Source: Streptomyces sp. NBC_01451
GTDB lineage: Bacteria > Actinomycetota > Actinomycetes > Streptomycetales > Streptomycetaceae
Assembly: GCF_036227485.1 (NCBI RefSeq)
Contig: NZ_CP109479.1
Span: 9,920,001 to 9,984,000 of the forward strand
Length of the DNA stretch: 64,000 nt
Reading direction: 5' to 3'
The notes under the pieces were generated by a model, which was not told the DNA's origin, did not search any database, and was given only the letters and a program-made list of their open reading frames with translations. A program made the translations under genes and the position numbers. Each line of letters opens with the position of its first letter. Within the stretch, counting starts at the first letter, position 1. Shown here in pieces: positions 34,020 to 43,800 of the stretch.

Positions 34020-35984
34020 TTACTCCGGAGCGCCGCTCGCGTCTTCCGACGTGCTCTCGTCCTGGCGGTCAGGAGTGCCGGGCAGGGGGAGCGAGAACCA
34101 CACGGCTTTGCCTTCCTCGGTGAGCAGGGTGCCCCAGGCGGAGGCCAGTTGGTCGAGCAGGGCCAGTCCGCGGCCCGACTCCTCGTCGAGGCCCGCGGTC
34201 CTGGCGCGGGGCAGGACCGGGCTGCCGTCGCAGACTTCGACGTGGAGTTCGTCCCGGGTTCGGCGCAGTCGCAGCCGCAGAGGGTCGCAGGCGTGGCGCA
34301 CCGAGTTGGACAGCAACTCGGAGGCCAGCAGACAGGCCGTGTCGGTGAGGGGCTCGCAGTGCCAGTCCTGCAGCGTGTGGCGCAGGAAGCGGCGTCCTTC
34401 CCGCACGCTGATGGGCTGTGCCGGGAGGGGCGCGGACACGGCGGTCACCGGAGAGAGCGGGATGCGGGCCAGGAGCAGTGTCACGTCGTCGCTGTAGTCC
34501 TGGGGGTCGGGCAGCAGGGCGGTGAGAACAGAGTCGGCGGCCCGCTCCAGACAGGTGGTGTCGGCAACGGCTTTTTCCAGGGCTATGGCGAGGGCGTCGA
34601 TCTGAAGTTCGATGTCGCTGGTGGGGGTCTCCACCAGGCCGTCGGTGTAGAGAGCCAGCACCGAGGCCGGCGGCACGGTGATCCGGGTCTCCTGGTGGGG
34701 CACGTCGCCGACGCCCAGCGGCACACTGACATCGACCGGGAGCCGACGGACCTGTCCGGTGGTATCCACCACCAGCACCGGCAAGTGCCCGGCCGAGCAC
34801 ACGGTCAGGGCGCTCTCGTCGGGGTCCAGGACCAGGTAGCAGCAGGTGACGAGCTGGTCGGGCAGTTCACTGACGACCGCGTCCAGGGCTCGCATCAGCT
34901 GCCAGGGCGGCATACCGGTCTTGGCCAGGGCGTGGGAGGCCGAGCGCAACTGGCCCATGACGGCGGCGGCTTCCAGGCCGCGGCCCATGACGTCGCCGAT
35001 CAGGACGCCCATGCGTCCGCCGCCAAGGGCGATCAGGTCGAACCAGTCCCCGCCCACACCGGGCCCCTGCCGGGCGGGGAAGTAGCGGCTGGAGGTGTCC
35101 ATGCCGGCCAGGGGGGCAGGTGATCCCATCAGGCTGCGTTGCAGGGTCAGGGCGACATGGCGCTGCTGTTCGTAGAGTTCGGCGAGCTGGGCCTCGGCCT
35201 TCTTGCGTTCGCTGACGTCACGGATGGCGGCGGAGACCAGCGTGCCCTCCGGGGTATCCAGCGGACTGAGACTGATCTCGACCGGGAACTCGACCCCGTC
35301 CCGGCGCAGCCCGTACAGCTCCAGCCCGGCGCCCATTGGACGCACCCGCCGGTTGTCGACATAGCCGTGCCGGTGGGCGGGGTGGTGAGGGTGGAACCGC
35401 TGGGGTACCAGAATTTCCACCTGCTGCCCCAGGAGTTCTTCCCGCCGGTAGCCGAACAGGGCCTCGGTCTGCGCGTTGACCAGCTGGATGGTGCCGGTGT
35501 CGTCGACGATGACGATGGCGTCGGGGGCGGCTTCCAGCAGGGCGCGGAAGCGCGCTTCGGCGGCCTTGCGTTCGCTGACGTCGCGCACGGCGGCGGAGAT
35601 CAGCAGTCCGTCAGGGGTCTGCAGCGGGCTGATGCTGATTTCGACCGGGAACTCGCCCCCGTCCCTGCGCAGTCCGTACAGGTCCAGGCTGGCACCCATC
35701 GGACGGACCTGCTGGTTGGCGGAATAGCCCAGACGGTGACCGGGGTGCTGAGCGCGGAAACGTTCCGGGACCAGTATCTCGATGGGACGGCCTAGCAGTT
35801 CGTGGCGGGGATAGCCGAACAACGCTTCGGTCTGGGCGTTGACCAGGCGGATGACGCCGCCGTCGTCCACGATCACCATCGCGTCGGGAGCCGCCTCCAG
35901 CAGTGCGCGAAACGGTTCCTCAGCCACGGGGATCGTGTGGGGGTGCGTCGCGTCTGCGCCTGATTCCATGGCATATCTCAGCAT
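34020..35984 (-). CDS. PAS-PAS-SpoIIE phosphatase with HATPase (anti-sigma) domain
   Basis: A 654-residue multi-domain regulator. Two PAS domains are at about 20-140 and 145-265, each with 'LLEAAPDA(M/I)VIVDD', '[10 protein letters not shown]', '[13 protein letters not shown]' and a PAC-like 'A(V/I)RDVSERK'. A PP2C/SpoIIE phosphatase follows at about 285-510 ('[20 protein letters not shown]', '[20 protein letters not shown]', 'YTDGLVE', '[12 protein letters not shown]'), then a C-terminal HATPase_c anti-sigma kinase-like domain at about 525-640 ('[16 protein letters not shown]'). It should sense a small ligand or redox state and act on anti-sigma antagonists. ATG 35984 has GGAG upstream; 35969 is an alternative. 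Confidence 0.92.
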   Translation of the reverse strand: MLRYAMESGADATHPHTIPVAEEPFRALLEAAPDAMVIVDDGGVIRLVNAQTEALFGYPRHELLGRPIEILVPERFRAQHPGHRLGYSANQQVRPMGASLDLYGLRRDGGEFPVEISISPLQTPDGLLISAAVRDVSERKAAEARFRALLEAAPDAIVIVDDTGTIQLVNAQTEALFGYRREELLGQQVEILVPQRFHPHHPAHRHGYVDNRRVRPMGAGLELYGLRRDGVEFPVEISLSPLDTPEGTLVSAAIRDVSERKKAEAQLAELYEQQRHVALTLQRSLMGSPAPLAGMDTSSRYFPARQGPGVGGDWFDLIALGGGRMGVLIGDVMGRGLEAAAVMGQLRSASHALAKTGMPPWQLMRALDAVVSELPDQLVTCCYLVLDPDESALTVCSAGHLPVLVVDTTGQVRRLPVDVSVPLGVGDVPHQETRITVPPASVLALYTDGLVETPTSDIELQIDALAIALEKAVADTTCLERAADSVLTALLPDPQDYSDDVTLLLARIPLSPVTAVSAPLPAQPISVREGRRFLRHTLQDWHCEPLTDTACLLASELLSNSVRHACDPLRLRLRRTRDELHVEVCDGSPVLPRARTAGLDEESGRGLALLDQLASAWGTLLTEEGKAVWFSLPLPGTPDRQDESTSEDASGAPE

Positions 35985-36139
35985 CGACTCCCATGCGGGC
36001 GGGCGTTTTGAAGTGAAGTGTCCTTACGTGACGTTTCCTGGCCGGAACGCAGTCATGGTTGCCGGGGTGCGGAGGCGGTGAGTTGAGGAGGCTGTCGACG
36101 GTCTGCCGACGCTCGTGCAGTTCAGGGGGCTTTGTGCCG

Positions 36140-36600
36140 GGCGGAGAGATCTGTGAAGGGGCCTGGGTCGCCGAACTCATGGGCGGCATGCTCGACGGTT
36201 GGCCGAAGGGCATGCTTCGCATCGTCCGGCAGGAACGGCCGGGTCCTGGCGTCCAGTTGAGGATCACGGATGCCGAGGGCATGCGCTTCACGTGCTTCGT
36301 CATCAGCGCCACCGGCCGCCCCATCGGCAAGCTCGAACTTCACCGCTGCCTGCGGGCCAGGGGCCGAGGACCGCGTCCGAGCTGCCCGCGCGACCGGCCT
36401 GCGGAACCTGCTCCTGCACGACGCCGCGCAGAACGGGTTCTGGTTGGAGATCGTCCTGATCGCACTCGACCTGTTGGCATGGATGCCGATGCTTGCACTG
36501 AACGACCAGGCCCGGCTCTGGAAGTCCCGCCGCCTGCGGTTCCGCCTGTTCAGCCCGGCCGGACAAACTCACGTCGCTGCGGAGTGCTTGCCGGTGGGGA
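36140..36600 (+). mobile_element. IS1380-family transposase C-terminal remnant
   Basis: One frame reads 'GAWVAELMGGMLDGWPKGML', 'RITDAEGMRFTCF'. After a frameshift near 36350 the next frame reads 'RVRAARATGLRNLLLHDAAQ', 'LIALDLLAWMPMLAL' and 'RRLRFRLFSPAGQ'. These blocks follow the C-terminal half of IS1380 transposases. No start, end or terminal repeats are visible. Confidence 0.75.
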
Positions 36601-36643
36601 AAATGTGGTGCGGGTGTGCACGCCGCTGGTCAGACTCGCTGAC

Positions 36644-37054
36644 ATGACTGAGAAGATCACCCGCATCAACCCCGAGCAGTTGCATGAGACACCCGGCTAC
36701 CATCACATCACCGTGGTGGAGGCAGGCCGTACCGCCTATCTGGCGGGGCAGTGCCCGCTTGATCGGAATGGTGGTCTCGTCGGTTCCGGTTCTCTTGAGG
36801 CGCAGGTCGACCAGGTTGTCGCGAACGCGCTCACTGCCCTGGTGGCGGTGGGCGCCCAGCCTGAACATGTGGTGCGTTCGGTGATCTATGTGCGGAGCGG
36901 TGAGAGGGACATTCTCGGAGCCGCATGGCGTCGGCTCACCGAGTCTGCGCTGGGTCCGGCGTTCACCACCGCCAGCACGCTCTTGGGCGTCGCCCAGCTG
37001 GGCTTTTCGGGACAGCTCGTCGAGGTGGATCTCACCGTGGCGCTGCCTGACTGA
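36644..37054 (+). CDS. RidA/YjgF/UK114-family protein
   Basis: A 136-residue RidA-like protein of normal length: 'VVEAGRTAYLAGQCPLDRNG', 'QVDQVVANALTALVAVGAQP', 'VVRSVIYVRSGERDILGAAW' and 'LGVAQLGFSGQLVEVDLTVA'. RidA enzymes hydrolyse reactive enamines/imines from PLP enzymes, but the catalytic Arg-containing block near 'YVRS' and the C-terminal end differ from canonical RidA ('R..V.V..LP...LVEI'), so it may belong to a different Rid subgroup. ATG 36644 has no good Shine-Dalgarno. It lies between IS remnants. Confidence 0.87.
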   Translation: MTEKITRINPEQLHETPGYHHITVVEAGRTAYLAGQCPLDRNGGLVGSGSLEAQVDQVVANALTALVAVGAQPEHVVRSVIYVRSGERDILGAAWRRLTESALGPAFTTASTLLGVAQLGFSGQLVEVDLTVALPD

Positions 37055-37119
37055 CGTCGAACGGCGTATCGAACTGGGTAGCCCAGCTGGGCATTCGAGC
37101 GGCGCCGGGGGCCTTCGTC

Positions 37120-37360
37120 TGATCATCTGCTCCGGCCAAGGTGCACCGGTCGAGACGAAGGCCGCGAAGGCGCGTCTGCTGCGCACGCCGGTGGCCGTGC
37201 ACCGGCGTGGGCACGGCACGATGTACGAGGCGCTGAGCCACGGGAACGTGGACGTCCCCGGTTGCGGCAGGTGCCGGCCGGTCTGCCGATGCCACGGCCC
37301 GCCGACGGGCGCCATGTCCGGCCCTCGCCAAATCCCTCAACGCCCGGACCCAGCAGGCCA
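37120..37360 (+). mobile_element. IS701-like transposase N-terminal remnant
   Basis: The frame reads 'RLLRTPVAVHRRGHGTMYEA', 'LSHGNVDVP'. After a frameshift the adjacent frame continues 'AGLPMPRPADGRHV'. The order matches the N-terminal part of the NF041680/IS701-type transposases common in Streptomyces (RRGH.SMYDAL..G.VD..R...A.LPLPR..DGR). Only about 70 codons remain. Confidence 0.55.
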
Positions 37361-37530
37361 CTTGGCTTGAAAAGCCGATGGCGCGATACCTGACACGACA
37401 TAGGCGAATCCGTGAAGTGACCAGAGAGCATCACTGAGCGAATCCGACTCGAACCATAAGGAGCAAGTACAGCGCCTGTTCCTGAGGCATCCATCTCATG
37501 ACGGTCGTCCTGTGTGTGGGGGACGTTTAT

Positions 37531-37544
37531 GGTCCGGGTGGCCC
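37531..37544 (+). promoter_or_regulatory. Possible DevR/OsdR-like box upstream of PPOX gene
   Basis: GGTCCGGGTGGCCC is an exact GGNCC-N4-GGNCC match, 99 bases before the ATG at 37644. A second copy at the usual spacing is not convincing. Confidence 0.35.
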
Positions 37545-37643
37545 TATCGGGTTGTGGGGCGGGCCTCGTCTACTGGTGGGCATCACCGACAGCCTCGGTC
37601 TTTCTGACGTACAGAGTGACGAGGCCCGACCCTTGGGGGCTCG

Positions 37644-38114
37644 ATGAGTGACGAATCCGTCCGGTATCTCCTGCGGACCCATCAGCGGGATTCGGGTGCT
37701 GCCGTCCGGCTGCGGCAGGCGGTGGAGCTGGATGAGGCCGAGGCGTTGCGCCTGCTGGGCGGTGTGGGGCTGGGGCGGGTGGTGTTCTCCCGGCATGCTC
37801 TGCCGGTGATCCGCCCGGTGAACCACATAGTGGTCGGTGGCGATGTCATCGTGGGCACTCATCAGGGGTCTGCGCTGGCTGCGTACGTCCGTCGCACCGG
37901 TGTTGACACCGTGCTCGCGTACGAAGCCGACGACATCGACTCCGTCAGCCATCTCGGCTGGAGTGTGGTCGTCACCGGCTATGCCGGCCTGGTCACGGAC
38001 CCGGCCGAACTGGACAGCCTCCGCAGTCGTCTGCGGCCGTGGGTGGACAAGCCGCTGGACCTCGTCGTGCGTATTCGTCCCGAGCGGGTCACCGGCCTGT
38101 GCCTCACCGCATGA
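37644..38114 (+). CDS. PPOX-family flavin/F420-binding protein
   Basis: A 156-residue split-barrel protein: 'LGGVGLGRVVFSRHALPVIR', 'PVNHIVVGGDVIVGTHQGSA', 'AYEADDIDSVSHLGWSVVVT' and 'VVRIRPERVTGLCL'. It is the only free-standing PPOX gene in the window that is intact; relatives are the fusion at 2350 and the pseudogenes at 3046 and 19610. The substrate is unknown; binding of FMN or F420 is the family norm. ATG 37644 has GGGGG upstream. The transcript may run to the intrinsic terminator at 38476-38511. Confidence 0.88.
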   Translation: MSDESVRYLLRTHQRDSGAAVRLRQAVELDEAEALRLLGGVGLGRVVFSRHALPVIRPVNHIVVGGDVIVGTHQGSALAAYVRRTGVDTVLAYEADDIDSVSHLGWSVVVTGYAGLVTDPAELDSLRSRLRPWVDKPLDLVVRIRPERVTGLCLTA

Positions 38115-39297
38115 GGCGGCTGCTTTCCGTCTTCTCCCGCCAGCAGGGTCGATGGGGCGTCTGTGGTGGATCAGCGCCGTCGCCGGCCGTCACCGCGGTG
38201 GCCGTGTCGTGCTCTGCGAGCTGTCTGCGGTGCTGTGCCGGTAGAGGCCGACCGGCCTTGAAGAGGAGCTGTGTGGCCGTGGCGGGCCGGGCCGCCCGGC
38301 CCCTGCCGGTCGAGGGGCGCGGGCGGGAGGATCTCGCGGACAGGGTGCAGGCGGCGAGGCATCGGACGGCCCCCGCTTTCTCGGCGCGGGGAGGCCGCGG
38401 TGCTTCGCCTGGGGCGGTCCGGACAGGGTCGGCGCTGTTGGGACCGCGGCGGACGTGGGCGGGAGCTCGGCCGCCGGGTGCCCGCACCTGTGCGGGCACC
38501 CCCCTGTTTTTGACGGCCGCCGTCTGCCGGGCGACAAGCGGGGCGGCCGGCGGCGTGGAGTCCTTGCGTTGGTGCCTGATGCGAGGACCTCACGCGGGAT
38601 CGTCCTCGCGGCGGCCGGGGCGGGCGGGAGTCCGCCCCGGTGTGAATGGCCCTGAGAACGAGGGACCAGGGGGCAGTCACGAAAGGTTGCCGTTCCTGCT
38701 GTTCAGGTTGAGGCGAGCCGGTCACTGTCGGAACGGCGGCCTTGAGTCATCTGGGAGGGCGGCTCGCGCCGGCCGTGCGCTGTTGGCCGCCGGAGTGATG
38801 AGTCGGTCGGGGACCGCCGCTCAGTTGGCCGCTGCCAGGTAGTACGGGGTGGCGTCGCGCGTTCGGCAGGGAGGGCCCTGCGGCGGGTGAGTCGCTTCGT
38901 CATCAACGTGATGGCCGCTGTCCGTTCTCATCCGTCGGGTCAGGGAGCCATGGCGGCGAGCCGCGCACTGACAACTGCCTTGAGACGACACGGGCGAGCG
39001 ATCCGGACGGGCGAGCGATCCGGCTGGAATCAAAGGACTTGGACGTCACGGGGTCGATGTCGATATCTCAATGGTCTTCTCGGCTCCGGTGAGCGCCGAC
39101 CAGGCAGGTGACAGAACCACAGAGACCCCGCGCGGTGGACTCTCATCGATCCTGTCAGTGTTCCGAGCCAACAACGCCTCATCGGAACGTGGCCCAGCCG
39201 CTGAACGGGCGCTCCAACGCGTACCCGGCGGTATGAGCGGAGGCCGTCCGGCGGTGTCCTACCGAAGTGTGGTCCCTCTCGACACGTTAGGCGGCAC
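38115..39297. other. Long stretch without a supported gene
   Basis: About 1.2 kb. The first 360 bases, up to the terminator at 38476, may be a long 3' untranslated region or an unannotated RNA; no coding pattern is convincing. After the terminator nothing is recognised on either strand. Confidence 0.4.
38476..38511 (+). terminator. Intrinsic terminator with T-run
   Basis: GGGTGCCCGCA (38476-38486) pairs with TGCGGGCACCC (38491-38501) around CCTG, followed by a run of five T (38507-38511). This is a classical rho-independent terminator for plus-strand transcription, unusual in clarity for such GC-rich DNA. Confidence 0.8.
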
Positions 39298-39850
39298 CTA
39301 CGGCTTGGCCGACGAGGTGATCGGCGATCCGGCCGGGGTCGCGGAGTCCGGCACCCCCGCGTAGTCGGGCAGCTCGACGCCGTTGATCGCTCGCTCGACC
39401 AGCTCGGAGAACCATTCGCTCGCGAAATCGGGACCCGGCCCGGAGTCTTGCCCGGGGACGTCACGACTGCGGGCGTTCAACCGGCCGATCTCCTGGTTCG
39501 CCTCGACGAACGAGCGCATCCGCGCCTCGTACCCGCCGAACCCGGCGTCGGGATCCCATCCGGCAGCGGCCAGCTCTCCGGCCAGCAGGTAGGCGCCGAC
39601 CAGTGCCAGCCCGGTGCCCTGCCCGGACATCGGCGACGAGCTGAACGCCGCGTCCCCGAGCAACGCCACCCGTCCATTCGACCAGCGGTCCATCACCACC
39701 TGGGCGACCTGGTCGAGGTAGAAGTCAGGGATGTCGTCCAGGTACGCGAGAATGTCCGGGGTCAACCAGCCCAGGCCCGCTATCCGTTTCCGCAGCAGGA
39801 CCTTCTGAGCCGTGACGTCACGGTGGTCCCGAAGAGGAACAAGCCCTGGT
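39298..39850 (-). pseudogene. FAD-dependent monooxygenase, C-terminal part only
   Basis: The minus strand encodes 'ILAYLDDIPDFYLDQVAQVV', 'NGRVALLGDAAFSSSPMSGQ' (the GD motif that contacts the FAD ribityl chain) and 'GTGLALVGAYLLAGELAAAG'. These are the C-terminal landmarks of class A flavin monooxygenases. The N-terminal FAD-binding GxGxxG half is missing; upstream of about 39850 the sequence belongs to the CHAT operon. The 155-residue frame ends at 39298. It was probably truncated when the neighbouring operon was juxtaposed. Confidence 0.75.
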
Positions 39851-40504
39851 CTACCCGGCGCCGGAGGACGCGACGGGACACGAGGCCACCGGGGTGACGG
39901 ACTCGGCCCGGGACAGGTCGACGGTCATGGCGACACCGTCGATCTTGACCACGACCTTGCCCCGGCGTACCGAGACGACCTCCCCGCACAGCGTGGTGGT
40001 GCCCTGCCGGATCATCAGCCCGGGAGGGTCCCTGGGAGGGGCGTACCAGGTCACGCCGACCGCCGTGACGAGCAGGACCGTGCACAGGCACGTCAGGGTG
40101 ATCCCTGCGCGCAGAACGCGGGCGCTGGCCAGTGCTTCGTCGTGGTCCTCGACCTCGACCGGCCGCCCCGTTGCGTCGCCGGTCGCAGACAGTCGACGGG
40201 CGTAGGGGCGGCCATGTGCCGCGCGCAGCAGGCAGAAGGCTCCGACCGCGCCCACGGACAGGGCGGCCACCAGCATCACGCCGGCAGCGACGGACCAGCC
40301 GGGGGCGAGCTGTCCGACATCGCTACGGCCCCTGATCAGGCCGAATCCGATGAGCCCGGCGAGGAGCGCGCCGAGGCCGTTGCGCCAGGCCACGGCGACC
40401 TCGCGCACCCGGCCGAGTTCCCGCTCCAGGGCCCGCCGCAGCGACCGGGCACGGCGAACCTGAGCAGCCGTCGGCGCGGGGCCGGGCAGCAGTGGGCCGC
40501 TCAT
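39851..40504 (-). CDS. Three-TM membrane protein of the CHAT operon
   Basis: A 217-residue membrane protein. The charged N-terminal amphipathic region is about 1-40. TM helices are about 42-58 ('GLGALLAGLIGFGLI'), 70-92 ('SVAAGVMLVAALSVGAVGAF') and 131-153 ('ITLTCLCTVLLVTAVGVTWY'). A small beta-rich C-terminal domain, 'EVVSVRRGKVVVKIDGVAMT', lies outside or below the membrane. The family is not recognised. Its ATG overlaps the stop of the cysteine-rich gene (ATGA), so the three genes 44261-39851 are translationally coupled and the product likely works with the CHAT protein, for example as effector or membrane anchor. Confidence 0.75.
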   Translation of the reverse strand: MSGPLLPGPAPTAAQVRRARSLRRALERELGRVREVAVAWRNGLGALLAGLIGFGLIRGRSDVGQLAPGWSVAAGVMLVAALSVGAVGAFCLLRAAHGRPYARRLSATGDATGRPVEVEDHDEALASARVLRAGITLTCLCTVLLVTAVGVTWYAPPRDPPGLMIRQGTTTLCGEVVSVRRGKVVVKIDGVAMTVDLSRAESVTPVASCPVASSGAG

Positions 40505-40815
40505 CCGCCGGCTCCGGAGGGCAACAGCAGGCTCCAGTACGCGCCGCAGCCGGTATGGCCTTCGGGGGAACCCTCGTAGACGGTCTCAGCCGTGCAGTAC
40601 ATGACGACCGGAGCAGCGGGCCCGGGGGCCGCTCCGGGGGCGGCGCGGAAGAGTTCTTCGACGACGGTGAAGTCCATCGGCTGACCGCAGCGCGGGCAGG
40701 GTCCGGAGAGCACCAGTGCGGAGCCGAAGTCTTCCAGGGTGAAGGTGGCCGCGGCTCGCTGGGCGAACTGATCCTCCGTGCCGTACCGGTAGGGCAGTGA
40801 CGGTGTCGTACTCAT
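40501..40815 (-). CDS. Small cysteine-rich protein of the CHAT operon
   Basis: A 104-residue protein with Cys40-x2-Cys43 ('CPRCGQPMDF') and two further cysteines (74 in 'VMYCTAE' and 90 in 'TGCGAYW'). The spacing suggests one structural zinc site. Its start overlaps the CHAT stop and its stop overlaps the membrane gene start, both as ATGA. No family is recognised. It could be a target or adaptor of the protease; this is inference from coupling only. Confidence 0.75.
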   Translation of the reverse strand: MSTTPSLPYRYGTEDQFAQRAAATFTLEDFGSALVLSGPCPRCGQPMDFTVVEELFRAAPGAAPGPAAPVVMYCTAETVYEGSPEGHTGCGAYWSLLLPSGAGG

Positions 40816-43800
40816 GCGTGTTCTCCCGTGCGGTCCCGTCGAAGGTGTGCCTGTGGGGCGCCGGAACCGGCGTGTCCCGTGTAGGTGAACGCACTCCAGT
40901 CGGCGAGCGCTGCGAAGGGGCGCGCGGGCGCCGGTGGGCTCGCGGCCGGGGGCGCCTGGGCGGGGGACGGGCCGCGCAGGACCCGCAGTCGTCTGGCAAG
41001 TGTGCTGTGCGGAAGGTCCCGTAGCTGTGTCTGGGCGGCGCGCAGCGCCTCGGCCGGTGGCGTCCCGCAGGCCCACCTGCCGATGAAGTCGGTTGTCAGC
41101 AAACAGGCGGCGAGGTCGTTGACCGGCCAGGCCGCCGAGACCACGCCCCGGGCTCCGGCCCCGATGAGGGTGCCCGGCAGGCCCACCACCTCGTCGGGCA
41201 GTTCGCGGCCGGTCACGGAGGTGGCACAGGCGGAGAGGAGGACGAGGTCGAGTCCGCCGCGCACTTCCAGCAGATCGCGTACGGCGAGACGGGCGCCGCC
41301 GCCGAGGACGAGCGCGGAGGAGAGGGGATCGGCGGGGTCGGTCTCGGCGTGACAGGCGAAGTGAGCGACCCCGCCGCCCTGTCCGAGCCACTCCAGGACC
41401 CGCTCGGGCGTGGCTTCCTCGTCCACCAGCAGCAAGGACTGCGGGAATCGGTCGGCGCAGGCCCTCACTTCCTGTTCGGCGAAGGTGAGTTCGCGCAGGC
41501 CCGTGCCGCGTCCCACGGCCACTCCGAGGTACCGGGGCATGCCGGAGGCGCTCCTGGCCGGGGGGAGCACGCGCAGACAGGGCGCGAAGCCGACGGCGTG
41601 GTCGTCGAGCAGGAACCGGCGCGGACGGTCCGTGCCGGACATCCGGCACGCCGTCTGCCAGGGCAGGTGAACCAGTTCGCCTACGGGGATCAGGGTGAAC
41701 GGCGTGCCCGGACCGGGCACCACCTCGCCCAGGACGTTCTCCCACGCCCAGCGGGCGAACGGCTCCAGCGAACGGGCGGCGCTCCAGGCCTCGTCCTGCC
41801 ACCGGGTGAGTGCGCCGGCCCCGAGGCCGTCGAGTGCGATGGCCTTCACGCCCTCGTCCGTGACCGTGAAGGCCACACCCGTCTCGTCGCCCGGGACGAG
41901 GTAGACGACCGTGCCGACGGGCAGTGGGCTGTCGGTCGTGGCGTCGGCGGTGGTCTCGCCCAGCCGCAGGCGTTCGGCCATCAGCAGGGCGCGGGTGCGT
42001 TCCAGGCGGCTGACCGCGCCGGTCAGGTCACCTGCCCGCCAGGCCGCCACGGCCACCGCGGCGGGCAGACCGCGCGAGGTCCGTAGCCAGGTCTCCTTGG
42101 CGGCGCGCTGTCCCTGTCCGGCCACCAGGCTGCCCACTGCCTGCTCGGCGAGGTCGAAGGCGGCCACCGCCTGCGCAAACCGCTCAAGGCGGGCCTGCCA
42201 CAGGCCCCACTCCACGGCGCCTTCCGCGGCTGCCGCCGGATACCGCGTGCGAGCCGCCTCGTACCCCCGCCCGTACAACTCCTCGGCTTGGCCGAGCAGT
42301 TCGGGAGCAGCGGTCAGCGCGTGGCGCAGGCGAGTGAGTCCGGCCAGGACGAACACGGCCGACACCCACGCCCGCGACGCCGCCTCGGCCTCGGCGCGGG
42401 CCGCCTCGGCGTGCTCCGCTGCCTCCTCCGCCAAGACGAGCGAACCTAGGCGTTCCGCCTGTGTGCCCAACGCGAGGGCCAGCCCGATGCGGGCGTTGAC
42501 CGGGGAGCCCGCTTGCGGCTCGCGCAGTGCGAGGGCCTCGCGCTGCGCGGCCACGGCCCGGGCCAGTTCCCGGGGGTCGTCGGTGATCTCATAGCGAGCC
42601 TGGTGGGCGTGGCCGAGGTTGGTCAGGACGGCCCGCCGCTCAGCCGGGTCGGCACGCAGAGTGGCGGCTGCCGTCAGCCGCTCGACGGCCTCGTCGAGAT
42701 CGGCGGTCGTTCCCCGCCGGTCGTAGCGCTGGTGCAGGGCGACGGCCAGTCCACTGCGGGCCATGACACTGTGCGGATCGCCGGCCCGGCGAGAGTCCAC
42801 GGCCTCCTGCCACAGTGCGATCGCCTCGTCCAGGTCACCCATTCCGCCGAGGGCGAGGAAACGCTCGTACAGACCGGAGGCGAGATTGCCCGCCGTACGC
42901 GGCCGGTCGGGCAGTCCGCCCGGGTCGGCCAGCGCCTGGCGCAGCAGCCCCACCCCTTGGTCCAGGGCCGAAGAAGAAGACGTCAGGCCCGCGACCCTGA
43001 CCAGGGCACTGCCCCAGGCGTCGCGGAAGGAGGCGGCGAGCATGCCGCCACCGGACGGCAGATACGGTGCCACCGCCTCCATGCGCCGGCAGGCCTTCTC
43101 CAGCTCCGCCGCACCGCCGCCCGCGCCCTGGGCCTGGCGGGCGATGCGTGCCTCGGCCGCGGTGGCGGTCGCCGCGACGGACAGCGGCGAGCGCGGCTGG
43201 GCCGCGTCGGCGGCCTCCTCGGCCAGCTCCACGGCACGGTTGAGCAGCGCTGGCGCGTCCGCCGCCGCGGCGGCCGTCTCCCGCAGCACGACCGCGAGGT
43301 TGACCTGGGCTCCGGCGCGCGCGACCGAGCCCAGGGGCAGTGCGGCCAGGGCCTCTTCGAGGACCGTACGTGCTTGTGCCAGGTCGCCGGGATCACCCAG
43401 CATCCGGTAGCGCTCGAAATGGGCGATGCCCAGGTTCACTGCCCGTGCCGCCGGGTTTTCCGCCTGGGCGAGCGGCGCCGAGGGGTCGAGCAGCCGGATC
43501 ACCTCGTCGAGGTCCGTGCACGACTTCGTCCACATCGCCCGTACGAGCAGAGTGCGCGCCAGTCCCTTCTCCGGTGCCGCGCGCAGCCCGGGATCGTCGC
43601 CGGCGATGTCCAGCGCCTCGCCCGCCCGGTCCAGTGCCATGGCCAGCAGGCCTTCGTCGTGGCCGAGTTCGGCCCGCTCACGCAGGCATTCGCCCAGCAC
43701 GTCGAACGCGGAGATCCAGGTACGGACCTCCTCGGGGTCATGGCCGGCGGCCGCGCGTGGCGGCCGGCCCGCCACGTCGAGTTCCTCCTCCAGTACGGTC

